From assembly GCA_017455085.1 (NCBI GenBank), contig JAFTBT010000075.1:1-28179 (forward strand): DNA of 28,179 nucleotides. The letters run 5' to 3'. This DNA comes from Synergistaceae bacterium (lineage in GTDB: Bacteria; Synergistota; Synergistia; Synergistales; Aminobacteriaceae). A model generated the notes under the pieces. The model was not told the DNA's origin, made no database searches, and worked only from the letters and a program-made list of their open reading frames with translations. Made by a program: the position numbers and the translations under genes. Shown piece after piece: positions 7,408 to 15,954 of this stretch (the first letter of the stretch is position 1; every line of letters begins with the position of its first letter).

Positions 7408-7608
7408 ATGCCCGACAACACTAAATCTTTCATGGAGCAGTGGAGAGAAAGCATCTACATGGCTCACGTAAATTTTCTACGCAAGCGCAATCTGTTCGAG
7501 GACTGGAAAAGGTTCAAGACCGGCAAAAAACTCAAGCAGGACGATTTCCGGTTAATGGCCGAGTTCATAAGCCTAGTCGATAAATCACAGCAGGGCAGCA
7601 ATTCATGA
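7408..7608 (+). CDS. Small conserved-looking protein upstream of nuclease, unknown function
   Basis: 66 residues, start ATG 7408 with AGGAGG upstream. It is highly charged, with a probable helix-rich core (WRESIYMAHVNFLRKR, then LFEDWKRFKTGKK). No signal peptide, no cysteines and no motif that I recognise. Its stop overlaps the start of the AddB-like nuclease (ATGA, 7605-7608), so the two are translationally coupled. A role as a partner or regulator of the nuclease is possible but only inferred from this coupling. A longer frame opening upstream at 7309 was rejected because it lacks a ribosome site and crosses the promoter. Confidence 0.7.
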   Translation: MPDNTKSFMEQWRESIYMAHVNFLRKRNLFEDWKRFKTGKKLKQDDFRLMAEFISLVDKSQQGSNS

Positions 7609-10541
7609 GCATATACATTCACGCCTACAACAACGCTTCCGAACTGAAGAACATACTTCAGGGCATAAAGAGCAAGGTTGATGCCGAAAATATCCGATAC
7701 GTCATTCCTTCACGCAAGGATAAATTTTTCTTCCCGTTGCGAGACTCTTACCGTGAGTTATGGACATGGCAGGACATCTATGACGACATAGCCAGACCAG
7801 AAGGCCAATACGCAAAGCACTCATTTTCCCCGCCGGATCACTTCCTGATTCTGGATGCCATACTTGACTCAGTGCTTGACGAATATCGCGCAAAAATAGC
7901 TGGACTTCCAGGACTAGACCGCTCCGGATTCCTCGAGGTGCTTTCTGAGGACATCAGGGAACTCATGAACGAAGCAGTCAGCCCCGACCAGCTTGTGCAT
8001 GTCCCAGACAGCGACAACCCCGCAGAGTTCTTGCTGCCCAAAGTGTACGCGCGATACACGGAGTATCTCAGCCACAGCGGACTCCTCGACAGCGCACAGA
8101 TCTGCACGTCAGCCATTGAGTCCCTCGCGAAAAATCCAGACTGGGGCAGAGACTTAGTGGTGGTGTTCACGGGATTCTTGTCGTTCAACCACAGCCAGTT
8201 GCTGCTCGTAAAAGCATTAGAGTCACGCTGTACCCAAATCATCATCATCAAGCCCGAAGCGAATCTATCACGCTATTACGATGCTTCTTTGCAGTTCGAC
8301 AGGGATTTTCACGCGCCTCACTCTTCAGGCAGAATCATAGAGCTTGACATCACGGAGCCGGGACTCGAGCCTGAACTCATAGCACGGAATCTTGCGCTGT
8401 GGTCCGCCGGAGAATTGCAGGGCTGGGGAGAATTTCCGGGCTTTGACGCGGTGGGATTGATGATTCAGCAGGGCAGGGAGGACTCGTTTTCGCAGGCATT
8501 CAGACGCTACGGAGTACCTTACGACTTCACGAGCGGTATACCCATCAGCCAGACACTTCCGGGCAAGATCTTGGCCTCACTCCAGAATCTCAGTACACAG
8601 AATTTCCCATCGTACGAGACAGCATTGCTCTTGACGCAGCCGTGTTTTGCGGGAGTGCATTTTCCCGTGATGAGTGCTTATCGCGCAGGCAGGGCAGGCC
8701 TTGAAGACTGGGATAACTATTTGGCGAAAGATGACGGCGAAAAATCTCCGGAAGAGGCAAAAACTTTCGGGCTGGCTCTGAAGGCGATTCGAGCTATACG
8801 TGAATTTTGCAAGGCTCTGAACGTGAAGAATAGACCTCTGAATATCATGCGGGCATTCAGGGATTTTCTGCAAGCTCCGGATTTGTGGCTTGAGCGTGAG
8901 GACATGACAGCACATAACCCCGAACTTGACGAGGCCACCAGACTCACAGCGAGCGCGATCGAGACCATACAGCACAAAGTCTTGACGCTTGAGGAACTTT
9001 TGCCGGACTTGGGAGCAGTGAATGACGAAAGGCTCGAAAAAGACAAGGCATATGATTTTCTGCTGAGGTGGTGCAGGAAGACGGACACAAGAGCTCCCGT
9101 GCAGATCGCCAACGCCGTGAGAATCTTCTCGGGACAGCCTCCGGTTTTGGCCGCGTTCCCCGTGTGGATCATGACGGGCGTGACTCAGCGGAACTATTCC
9201 GGAAATATCACAGCCTCGCCGTTGCTGGGTGAGCATGAGCGAAAACGACTCGAGGACATTGACGCACATTTGCCGTCACTCACGGAAAAGGCACAGCAGC
9301 GTGAAGCAGTCTTCAGGAGGCTCATACACACAGGTGAGACTCTCACGATAATATCCCGCCCGATGCTTGACGATGAGGGAAGACCAGCAGCAGAGTCGCC
9401 GTTCATGAAGAATTTTTGTGATGATATGGGCAGCACTTGGCGGATCGAGAAGGCTTATGACGAACCGGAAGGCATTAATATTCTGCTGGGAGGGGATAAT
9501 TTCACGTTCCCTGAAGTTGACCCGCAGGAGATGATTACACGCAAAACACCCGTCATCACGAAAAAGGCTGATGCTGTTGGTGCGAGTGATATAGCTGAAT
9601 TGCTGCTATGCCCGTTCCTGTGGTGGCAGAAGAGGCAGGCCAAGATCTACGAGCAGGATTCGGAATTAGCTTCATCTGCGGAGTGGGGAAATATGCTCCA
9701 TAAGTATTGGGAGTGCGTGTGGAGTAAGTACAAGCTGGACATGACAGCACCAGGAGACTGCTTCACACTGATAGCTGCGCAGGAATGGATGAGACTCACA
9801 GGCAAAGAGACTCCGGAAGAGTACACGAAATACCACAGGCTGCTTGCGGATACGAGACTCAGGCGAAAACTCGACAGCATAGCTTTCCGCGTGAATAGGC
9901 TCGCAGGAGTTCAGGGAGGGATTCTTGACGGGCTGCATAAGGACGGATACGTTCACAGGGAGATTCTGCTTGAGGAGACAGCTCACCTGATAAGTCACGT
10001 TAAGGGAGTTACGTTCTTGGGACAGTGCGACAGGATAGAGATACTCACAGCTCCGGACGGAACGAAAACGGCATTCATTGCGGACTACAAGACCGGAGCA
10101 GGCGAAAACAACGAGGATACAGTGAAGATAGGCACATACTGGTGGGACACGAGACCCCTCCAGAAATTCACGAAGGGTATTCAGTTGTCGGTGTATGCGG
10201 CACTGTTTGAGGACAGCGAGAGATTTTCTGACGTGGATTTGGCGGGAGTGTATATACTCGGACTGGAAGGCGGGAAAATTTCGGGGACAGTTGAGGGAAA
10301 TGCGCAGAGGATATTTGCTGCGTACGAGAGCGAAAAGTTCGGAGGGAGTATTCGGACGCGGGTAGACGAGGGAAATTATGCGATGGAGTGTGCGGTGAAG
10401 ATTCTGGAGCGTGGGGAATTTAGGCCAGAATATGGGAGTGATTTGTGCCGGTACTGCCATGTGAAGAGCTTGTGCCGAAAAGGTGAGTTCAGAGCGGAGA
10501 TCATAGACGACGGAGAAAGTGATAGTGATAACGATAGTTAG
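7605..10541 (+). CDS. AddB-like PD-(D/E)XK nuclease with Fe-S cysteine set
   Basis: 978 residues. The C-terminal third has the full RecB-family nuclease pattern: GNMLHKYWE (GxxxH), GQCDRIE, AFIADYKTG with Asp825/Lys827-type DxK, and QLSVYAAL. Four cysteines frame it: Cys669 in ELLLCPFLWWQKR, then C948, C951 and C957 in CRYCHVKSLC. This is the spacing used by AddB for a structural [4Fe-4S] cluster. The N-terminal two thirds resembles a degenerate superfamily 1 helicase as in AddB (VVVFTGFLSFNH near 185), with no clear Walker A. AddB normally acts with AddA in double-strand break repair, but no addA lies next to it in this window. It could be the AddB subunit with AddA encoded elsewhere, or a stand-alone relative. 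The stop at 10541 is followed by the convergent gmd operon. Confidence 0.8.
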   Translation: MSIYIHAYNNASELKNILQGIKSKVDAENIRYVIPSRKDKFFFPLRDSYRELWTWQDIYDDIARPEGQYAKHSFSPPDHFLILDAILDSVLDEYRAKIAGLPGLDRSGFLEVLSEDIRELMNEAVSPDQLVHVPDSDNPAEFLLPKVYARYTEYLSHSGLLDSAQICTSAIESLAKNPDWGRDLVVVFTGFLSFNHSQLLLVKALESRCTQIIIIKPEANLSRYYDASLQFDRDFHAPHSSGRIIELDITEPGLEPELIARNLALWSAGELQGWGEFPGFDAVGLMIQQGREDSFSQAFRRYGVPYDFTSGIPISQTLPGKILASLQNLSTQNFPSYETALLLTQPCFAGVHFPVMSAYRAGRAGLEDWDNYLAKDDGEKSPEEAKTFGLALKAIRAIREFCKALNVKNRPLNIMRAFRDFLQAPDLWLEREDMTAHNPELDEATRLTASAIETIQHKVLTLEELLPDLGAVNDERLEKDKAYDFLLRWCRKTDTRAPVQIANAVRIFSGQPPVLAAFPVWIMTGVTQRNYSGNITASPLLGEHERKRLEDIDAHLPSLTEKAQQREAVFRRLIHTGETLTIISRPMLDDEGRPAAESPFMKNFCDDMGSTWRIEKAYDEPEGINILLGGDNFTFPEVDPQEMITRKTPVITKKADAVGASDIAELLLCPFLWWQKRQAKIYEQDSELASSAEWGNMLHKYWECVWSKYKLDMTAPGDCFTLIAAQEWMRLTGKETPEEYTKYHRLLADTRLRRKLDSIAFRVNRLAGVQGGILDGLHKDGYVHREILLEETAHLISHVKGVTFLGQCDRIEILTAPDGTKTAFIADYKTGAGENNEDTVKIGTYWWDTRPLQKFTKGIQLSVYAALFEDSERFSDVDLAGVYILGLEGGKISGTVEGNAQRIFAAYESEKFGGSIRTRVDEGNYAMECAVKILERGEFRPEYGSDLCRYCHVKSLCRKGEFRAEIIDDGESDSDNDS

Positions 10542-10563
10542 GGGGAATATATACTTTCCTAAC

Positions 10564-10631
10564 GATGAGATATTACACACTCTGTGATGGGATATTGCGC
10601 ACTCTGTGATGAGATATTACGCACTCTCTGT
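10564..10631. repeat. Three tandem copies of a 22-24 bp unit
   Basis: Units at 10564-10585, 10586-10607 and 10608-10631 share GATGRGATATTRC.CACTC and end in TGT. They fill the gap between the nuclease stop and the gmd terminator. No hairpin or open frame explains them. A role is unknown. Confidence 0.75.
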
Positions 10632-10632
10632 G

Positions 10633-10672
10633 AAAAAAAAAAGCGGCCAAGCCACTCCTGCACCTGACCGCT
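10633..10672 (-). terminator. Rho-independent terminator of the gmd operon
   Basis: On the minus strand AGCGGTCA (10672-10665) pairs with TGGCCGCT (10649-10642) with one G-T pair, followed by ten T (10642-10633). It lies just after the gmd stop and closes the whole minus-strand run. The A10 on the plus strand precedes the stem, so it is not a typical plus-strand terminator for the nuclease. Confidence 0.85.
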
Positions 10673-10681
10673 GATTTCTTG

Positions 10682-11773
10682 CTACACTTCCTCAAGGGCA
10701 CTCGTAACTGTGTACCCAGCATCCCGTATCAGTATATCTTTCCTGAACAGCTCAAGGTCATACTTCACCATTCTTCTGACCAGTTCAGGGAAGGTTACTT
10801 TTCTCTTCCAGCCTAAAACTTTCTCAGCCTTCGATGGGTCTCCTAACAGCAAATCCACCTCCGTAGGCCGGAAATATATGGGGTCAACTTCAACAACTAC
10901 CCTGCCGCTCTTGGAGTCTATCCCCTTCTCGTCCATGCCTTCGCCACGCCACTGTATATCTATCCCAGCCTCACGAAACGCCAGCGTCGCAAATTCCCTC
11001 ACCGTGTGCGTCTCTCCTGTCGCTATCACGAAGTCATCAGGCCTCTCCTGCTGAAGAATCATCCACATAGCCTTCACGTAGTCCTCAGAGTGTCCCCAGT
11101 CACGTTTGGCGTTCAGGTTCCCCAGATATGTCCTGTCCTGAAGTCCGAGTGCTATTCTTGCGGCGGCTCTGGTGATCTTTCTGGTTACGAACGTCTCGCC
11201 ACGTAATTCCGACTCATGGTTGAAGAGTATCCCGTTGCACGCAAACATGTTGTAGGCCTCACGATAGTTCACAGTTATCCAGTATGCATATAGCTTTGCG
11301 GCGGCGTATGGGCTTCGTGGATAAAATGGAGTCGTCTCATTCTGCGGGACAGCCTGAACTTTGCCGTACAACTCGCTCGTTGATGCTTGATAGAACTTCG
11401 TGTGACGCTCAAGCCCCAAGATTCTTATTGCCTCAAGCAGTCGCAGCGTACCTATTCCGTCAGTATCAGCAGTGTATTCCGGCGACTCAAACGATACACG
11501 CACATGACTCTGCGCGGCCAAGTTGTAGATCTCGTCCGGCTGAATCAGCTGCACCAGTCGTATCAAGTTGCTCGAGTCCGTCAAGTCCCCATAGTGCAGA
11601 AAAAACTTGTGGCCTTCCTCGTGCAGGTCTTTATAGAACTCGTCAATGCGTGCCGTGTTGAAGATCGAGCTCCTGCGCTTGAGGCCATGCACTTCATAAC
11701 CCTTCTTCAGCAGAAATGATGTCAAGAATGCTCCGTCCTGACCCGTTACTCCGGTGATTAGTGCTTTCTTCAT
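10682..11773 (-). CDS. gmd: GDP-mannose 4,6-dehydratase
   Basis: 363 residues, full family length. It converts GDP-D-mannose to GDP-4-keto-6-deoxymannose, the precursor of GDP-fucose, GDP-rhamnose or GDP-perosamine. It is an extended short-chain dehydrogenase: NADP-binding GVTGQDGAF with glycines 8, 11 and 14, STSELYG at 131-137 (catalytic Thr/Glu region), and Tyr156 and Lys160 in [25 protein letters not shown] is the Gmd-specific segment; most Gmd proteins have PRRGETF where this one has ELRGETF. The ATG follows AGGAGGG. Only two bases separate it from wzt, so the deoxyhexose is probably part of the glycan exported by Wzm-Wzt. No downstream reductase or epimerase is seen here. Confidence 0.95.
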   Translation of the reverse strand: MKKALITGVTGQDGAFLTSFLLKKGYEVHGLKRRSSIFNTARIDEFYKDLHEEGHKFFLHYGDLTDSSNLIRLVQLIQPDEIYNLAAQSHVRVSFESPEYTADTDGIGTLRLLEAIRILGLERHTKFYQASTSELYGKVQAVPQNETTPFYPRSPYAAAKLYAYWITVNYREAYNMFACNGILFNHESELRGETFVTRKITRAAARIALGLQDRTYLGNLNAKRDWGHSEDYVKAMWMILQQERPDDFVIATGETHTVREFATLAFREAGIDIQWRGEGMDEKGIDSKSGRVVVEVDPIYFRPTEVDLLLGDPSKAEKVLGWKRKVTFPELVRRMVKYDLELFRKDILIRDAGYTVTSALEEV

Positions 11774-11775
11774 GA

Positions 11776-13062
11776 TTAGCCCTCCTTAATCTGCCAGCCT
11801 GCATTTATCGCCATTGTTCCGCTTCTCTGCAGAATATAGTACGGTGAATTGCTTGCAGGCCCCTCAATCGTGAACGACACAAACGGCGGTTTCCCTCCAG
11901 GCCCTACGATCCAGTTGTCCCGATACGTCTGCACACACAGCTCGACTCTCTTCGTACCCAGATTCAGAGTCTCCAGCGGTATCCGTGAACGAAGCACCAC
12001 ATGACCATCAAGCACAGGCACTTCATCAGGGCTGTTGATCTGGTCGCTGTGGTAAGTCCAGTACAGCCGCGTACCTGCCTGGTCGAAAAGCGAATACCCC
12101 ACGCCCAGAGTCTTGTTCGGCTTCTTCACAATGCCCTCAATCTCCACGTACAGCTCATCATTGCGCGTCACTGATGACGTATTCAGCTCTCCATTCGCGT
12201 GATACACCCCGAAACGCAGCGGCTTGAAATATTCACTGTCATACTTGTCGCCTGAGTTGTGCCACTCCGCATCTTTTGTGTCGTGCATGGACATGGTCAT
12301 ATATCTTTGCACTCCTCCAACAACGTCGTCCGTTGCGAAAACTTCCCGCCCATGCTCAAGGCATATCATTCTGTTGCAGAGCTGGAGTACTGCTCCCATA
12401 TTGTGGCTGACGAACAGAATCGTACGACCTTCTTTGTGGCTGATCTCGTCCATTTTCCCCATGCACTTTTTCTGAAATTCTCCGTCACCTACAGCAAGAA
12501 CTTCATCGATTATCAATATCTCCGAGCTTAGGTGTGCAGCTATCGCGAAAGCCAAACGCACATACATTCCGCTTGAGAATCTTTTCACGGGAGTGTCCAG
12601 AAACTTCTCTATCCCTGCAAAATCCACTATAGCGTCAAAGTTCCGGCGTATCTCGTTGACCTTCATTCCAAGTATTGCGGCATTCAGGTAGATATTTTCT
12701 CGTCCGGTCAAGTCCGGGTGAAAACCTGTCCCCACTTCCAGCAGACTGGCTACTCTTCCCTTGATGGAGATTCTGCCTTCTGTGGGGTCTGTTATGCGGC
12801 TCAAGACCTTCAGCAGCGTGGATTTCCCTGCTCCATTGTGGCCGACTATTGCGAGGCGTTCACCCTGCTCCACGTCGAACGACAAGTTACGCAACGCCCA
12901 GAACTCCTCTGTACCTTGTGGCTTTGACCTTTCCGCGAATGGATGCCTGATTCTTCGTTTTGCTCTATGGACCATTTCTCCGAGTGCGTCATAAATTCTC
13001 CTGTTCATCTGGTGGCGAAGCAGGTATCTTTTGCCTAAGTTCTCTACTTTCAGTGCAAGCAT
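11776..13062 (-). CDS. wzt: Polysaccharide ABC exporter ATPase with C-terminal glycan-binding domain
   Basis: 428 residues from ATG 13062, which has GGGAGGG upstream. A longer frame back to 13266 was rejected because it runs into wzm and lacks a ribosome site. Nucleotide-binding domain at 1-235: Walker [10 protein letters not shown] (74-82), signature [11 protein letters not shown] (162-172), Walker B ILIIDE (182-187), H-loop SHN. Residues about 270-428 resemble the Wzt C-terminal domain, which in O-antigen exporters recognises the modified non-reducing end of the finished chain. It powers export of lipid-linked polysaccharide across the inner membrane with the Wzm permease encoded immediately upstream. 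Its presence suggests an O-antigen-like or capsule-like polymer made by the ABC route. Confidence 0.92.
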   Translation of the reverse strand: MLALKVENLGKRYLLRHQMNRRIYDALGEMVHRAKRRIRHPFAERSKPQGTEEFWALRNLSFDVEQGERLAIVGHNGAGKSTLLKVLSRITDPTEGRISIKGRVASLLEVGTGFHPDLTGRENIYLNAAILGMKVNEIRRNFDAIVDFAGIEKFLDTPVKRFSSGMYVRLAFAIAAHLSSEILIIDEVLAVGDGEFQKKCMGKMDEISHKEGRTILFVSHNMGAVLQLCNRMICLEHGREVFATDDVVGGVQRYMTMSMHDTKDAEWHNSGDKYDSEYFKPLRFGVYHANGELNTSSVTRNDELYVEIEGIVKKPNKTLGVGYSLFDQAGTRLYWTYHSDQINSPDEVPVLDGHVVLRSRIPLETLNLGTKRVELCVQTYRDNWIVGPGGKPPFVSFTIEGPASNSPYYILQRSGTMAINAGWQIKEG

Positions 13063-13076
13063 ATTTTTTCCCTCCC

Positions 13077-13946
13077 CTAAATGAAGTCCGCAAATGTCTT
13101 CTCTGTCTTCCGGAAATACCGCAGGCCGAGATAAAACATTATCAGCGAACTTATGATCGAGATCACGAACGCAGGAGGATACAGTGATACTTCTGTGCCC
13201 TGAATGCACCACCGGAAGCCGTCTATCACTCCGACCATAGGATTCAGGCTGTATAGAAGCCTCCACCTTGCCGGAATGATTGAGCTTGAGAAACCTACAG
13301 GAGAAACATACATGCCGAACTGCACAATGAAAGGCATAATGTGTTGGAAGTCCCTATACCTGACTCCGACTGCGCTGAACCAGTAGCCAATACCTAAAGC
13401 TGCAAGAGTCGCAGGAATGAAGAACACAGGCAGCAGCACTATATACGGCGAAGGCATAAACCTGTATACCAGCATCAAGATACACAGCAGCACGAACGAG
13501 ATCAAGAAGTCCACAGCACTCACCAGAACCGCAGATGTGGGCAGAATCAGGCGCGGAAAATATATTTTGCTGACCATATGTTGAGCACGTATTAACGACT
13601 GCGAACTGCTCTGCATCGAGTTGGCGAAATACTGCCACGGCAACAGCGCAGAAAACACCATTATCGGGTACGGTGCAGTCCCTTCTGTTGGCAGTTTGGC
13701 CACACGTCCGAAGATCACCGTGAAGATCACCATGCTCAACAGCGGCCGGATTACGCTCCATGCAATTCCTACAATTGTCTGCTTGTACCTGACCAGAATA
13801 TCCCTCCATGCCATGAAGAAGAACAATTCACGGAACTTCAGCAGCTCAAGCACAAAATCTGCTGTGGTCTTGTTAGGCTCAATAATCAGGTCAAACTCTC
13901 CCAATTTTGAGGATGTCAGTAATTTTTTCACCTTTTCTCGAAACAA
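13077..13946 (-). CDS. wzm: Polysaccharide ABC-2 type permease
   Basis: 289 residues. ABC-2 family: the N-terminal amphipathic segment FRELFFFMAWRDILVRYKQT precedes six predicted membrane spans (near 60, 95, 135, 170, 200 and 260), and the family block SVIRPLLSMVIFTVIFGRV is present. It forms the membrane channel that Wzt drives. The start is TTG 13946, supported by GGGAGG eight or nine bases upstream; no ATG/GTG in frame lies nearby. The gene follows the ankyrin gene by 21 bases and precedes wzt by 14, so all are in one transcript. Confidence 0.92.
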   Translation of the reverse strand: MFREKVKKLLTSSKLGEFDLIIEPNKTTADFVLELLKFRELFFFMAWRDILVRYKQTIVGIAWSVIRPLLSMVIFTVIFGRVAKLPTEGTAPYPIMVFSALLPWQYFANSMQSSSQSLIRAQHMVSKIYFPRLILPTSAVLVSAVDFLISFVLLCILMLVYRFMPSPYIVLLPVFFIPATLAALGIGYWFSAVGVRYRDFQHIMPFIVQFGMYVSPVGFSSSIIPARWRLLYSLNPMVGVIDGFRWCIQGTEVSLYPPAFVISIISSLIMFYLGLRYFRKTEKTFADFI

Positions 13947-13967
13947 AGTTATTACCTCCCTAAAAAT

Positions 13968-15089
13968 TTATTGGTTCACGTCAAAATTTATCTGCGCGCC
14001 GGCATCAGCCAGTATGTCAGCAGTTTCGTCATCGCCGTTCATCAATGCATACATGATCGCGTTCATGCCCCTGTTGTCCGTAGCGTTCACGTCAGCTCCC
14101 TTCCGAATCAGCCGCCGTATCATGTCGAGCTGTATCTCTCTCCTCGCGGCCGTCGCCAAACACAGAAATGCACTCCACATCTTCCAGCCCTCCGCCATGA
14201 ATCCACCCGTCCGAATCAGTGCAGGTATTACCACGTTCGGGTTCTTGTCCGCGTTCACAACTGCCCACATCAATGGAGTGATGCCCTTGTTGTCGTGAGC
14301 GTTGATGTCCGCACCAAACTCCAGCAGCGTATCCATCACTTCGGGTTCAGCTTCCTCATCGATTGCAGCAATCATCAGCGGGGTACGTCCTTTGTCGTCT
14401 GGAGTGTCAGGTTTTGCGCCGTGTTCGAGGAGTGTCCGCAAGATTCCTCCTCCGGTCATCACGGAATACATCACCAGACTTCGGCCGGTCTCGTCAGAAA
14501 TATTCGGGTCTGCACCGGACTCCAGAGCTATGCGCGCAAAATCATCGCACCTTGTCCTGAGAGCTACCATCATTGCGTCCCAGCAGTCAGCACCGTTTTC
14601 CACCAAGAGCCTTATGATTTCGGGGTTGAGTTTGCTGTGCAGAGTCGGATCCTCTTTATGTTTAGCGGCCATCATCGAGGCAAAGGCCAGAGCATTGTTT
14701 TCTCCTGAAGATTTTGTGTTCACGTCCGCTCCCAGTGCTATAAGCTGCTCCAGAATATCCGGCCTGTTCATGGTTACGGAAGTCAATAACGGAGTGCTGC
14801 CGTTTTTGTCCTGAGCGTTGATGTCTCCTCCGCACTCAACGAGAAACTTTGCGATGTCCATGTGATTCCCGACAACTGCGGAGATGAATCCATCCGAACA
14901 GTCGACTCCGGATTCTGCGAGGGCTTTGATGGCTTCGGTGTTTTCTGCTGAGGCAGCGATGAACATTGCGGGGATATGATTCCCATTGATTTCTGCAAAC
15001 CTGTTTGGGTCAACTCCTGAACGTATGGCTTCACAAACTTGGTCATAACTTCCTTCTGAGCAGAGTTCTAGAAATTCTTCCTGCGTCAT
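13968..15089 (-). CDS. Ankyrin-repeat protein
   Basis: 373 residues made almost entirely of ankyrin repeats of 33-38 residues. Typical copies are NGSTPLLTSV...LIALGADVNTK near 95-128, KGRTPLMIAA...LLEFGADINAH near 240, KGITPLMWAV and the last, RGMNAIMYAL...LADAGAQIN. There is no signal peptide or membrane span, so the protein is predicted cytoplasmic unless exported by another route. Ankyrin arrays bind other proteins; the partner is unknown. It sits between tlyA (49 bases) and wzm (21 bases) in the same direction, which suggests co-transcription with glycan export genes rather than shared function. The ATG follows AGGAAGG. Confidence 0.85.
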   Translation of the reverse strand: MTQEEFLELCSEGSYDQVCEAIRSGVDPNRFAEINGNHIPAMFIAASAENTEAIKALAESGVDCSDGFISAVVGNHMDIAKFLVECGGDINAQDKNGSTPLLTSVTMNRPDILEQLIALGADVNTKSSGENNALAFASMMAAKHKEDPTLHSKLNPEIIRLLVENGADCWDAMMVALRTRCDDFARIALESGADPNISDETGRSLVMYSVMTGGGILRTLLEHGAKPDTPDDKGRTPLMIAAIDEEAEPEVMDTLLEFGADINAHDNKGITPLMWAVVNADKNPNVVIPALIRTGGFMAEGWKMWSAFLCLATAARREIQLDMIRRLIRKGADVNATDNRGMNAIMYALMNGDDETADILADAGAQINFDVNQ

Positions 15090-15138
15090 AAAATCGCATC
15101 ACCTTCCTAATTTTTCGTGGGCTGCTTCAGCGTTATCA

Positions 15139-15954
15139 TCATGCATAAAAAACTTCGTGGGCTTCGTCAACTATAGCATTGATATCGTAGTTCACTGGGG
15201 TGTTCTGGTGCGTATTTACTGCATCATCCGAGTGTGTAAGATAGCACAAAAACTCTATATTCCCCTCAGGCCCGCGTATGGGTGAGTACGTCAATCCGGC
15301 AATGCTGAAACCCGTATGCTCATGTATGAATCCCGTCACGCCCTCCAGCACTTCAACATGCACAGCCTTATCCCGCACGACACCTTTCGAGATTCTTTCG
15401 CGTCCTGCCTCAAACTGCGGCTTGATCAGCACAACAGCTCCATCCTTCACGCAATCATCCATCACCGGAAGAATCAGCCTCAGCGAGATGAACGACACAT
15501 CACACACCCCAAACTCCACACGTTCAGGAAAATCCTCACGCGTCAAATATCTTGCGTTAGTCCTGTCCATCACCACCACACGCGAGTCACTCGCCAGCCT
15601 CCACAGTAATTGCCCGTAACCCACATCAATAGCGTAGACTCTGCCTGCACCGTTCGCGAGCAACACGTCCGTGAATCCTCCGGTAGATGCCCCGAAATCC
15701 GCACACACTTTCCCGGCCACGTCCAGCGGGAAGACCTCAAACGCTCGAAGCAATTTCTGCGCTCCTCTGCCCGCCCACTGACGGACTCCCTCAACCGTGA
15801 TTGCTGCCTCACGCGGGAATAACGCACCCGATTTCGTGACTACTTGGCCGTTCACTCGGACATTGCCCGCCATAATAAGAGCCTGAGCTTTTGTGCGGGT
15901 CTCTGTCAGTCCCAGCTCAGGCAGTAGCTTGTCGAGTCGTTCCTTATCCTTCAT
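15139..15954 (-). CDS. tlyA: TlyA-family rRNA 2'-O-methyltransferase
   Basis: 271 residues. An S4 RNA-binding domain at about 4-65 (RLDKLLPELGLTETRTKAQ, then GNVRVNG) is followed by an FtsJ-like methyltransferase with SAM motif FGASTGGFTD (87-96), AIDVGYGQL, CDVSFISLRLILP and VLIKPQFEAGR. Known family members methylate ribose in 16S/23S rRNA, some are annotated as hemolysins, and the rRNA target here is not shown by sequence. The start ATG 15954 overlaps the last codons of dxs by 11 bases, so translation is coupled. The dxs-tlyA pairing is common in bacteria. Confidence 0.92.
   Translation of the reverse strand: MKDKERLDKLLPELGLTETRTKAQALIMAGNVRVNGQVVTKSGALFPREAAITVEGVRQWAGRGAQKLLRAFEVFPLDVAGKVCADFGASTGGFTDVLLANGAGRVYAIDVGYGQLLWRLASDSRVVVMDRTNARYLTREDFPERVEFGVCDVSFISLRLILPVMDDCVKDGAVVLIKPQFEAGRERISKGVVRDKAVHVEVLEGVTGFIHEHTGFSIAGLTYSPIRGPEGNIEFLCYLTHSDDAVNTHQNTPVNYDINAIVDEAHEVFYA

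Noticed and set aside
7268..7471. Frames starting at 7268 and 7309 upstream of the nuclease pair
   Set aside because: They cross the terminator and promoter. The AGGAGG site fixes the start of the small gene at 7408.
9672..10580. 302-aa minus-strand open frame
   Set aside because: It is antisense to the well-supported nuclease domain, whose catalytic motifs lie on the plus strand. It has no family motif and runs past the gene end.
10564..10631. CRISPR-like array
   Set aside because: Units are directly adjacent with no spacers, only three copies, and no cas genes nearby.
11776..13266. 496-aa version of Wzt
   Set aside because: The first 68 residues overlap the wzm gene on the same strand in another frame. 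The ribosome site supports ATG 13062.
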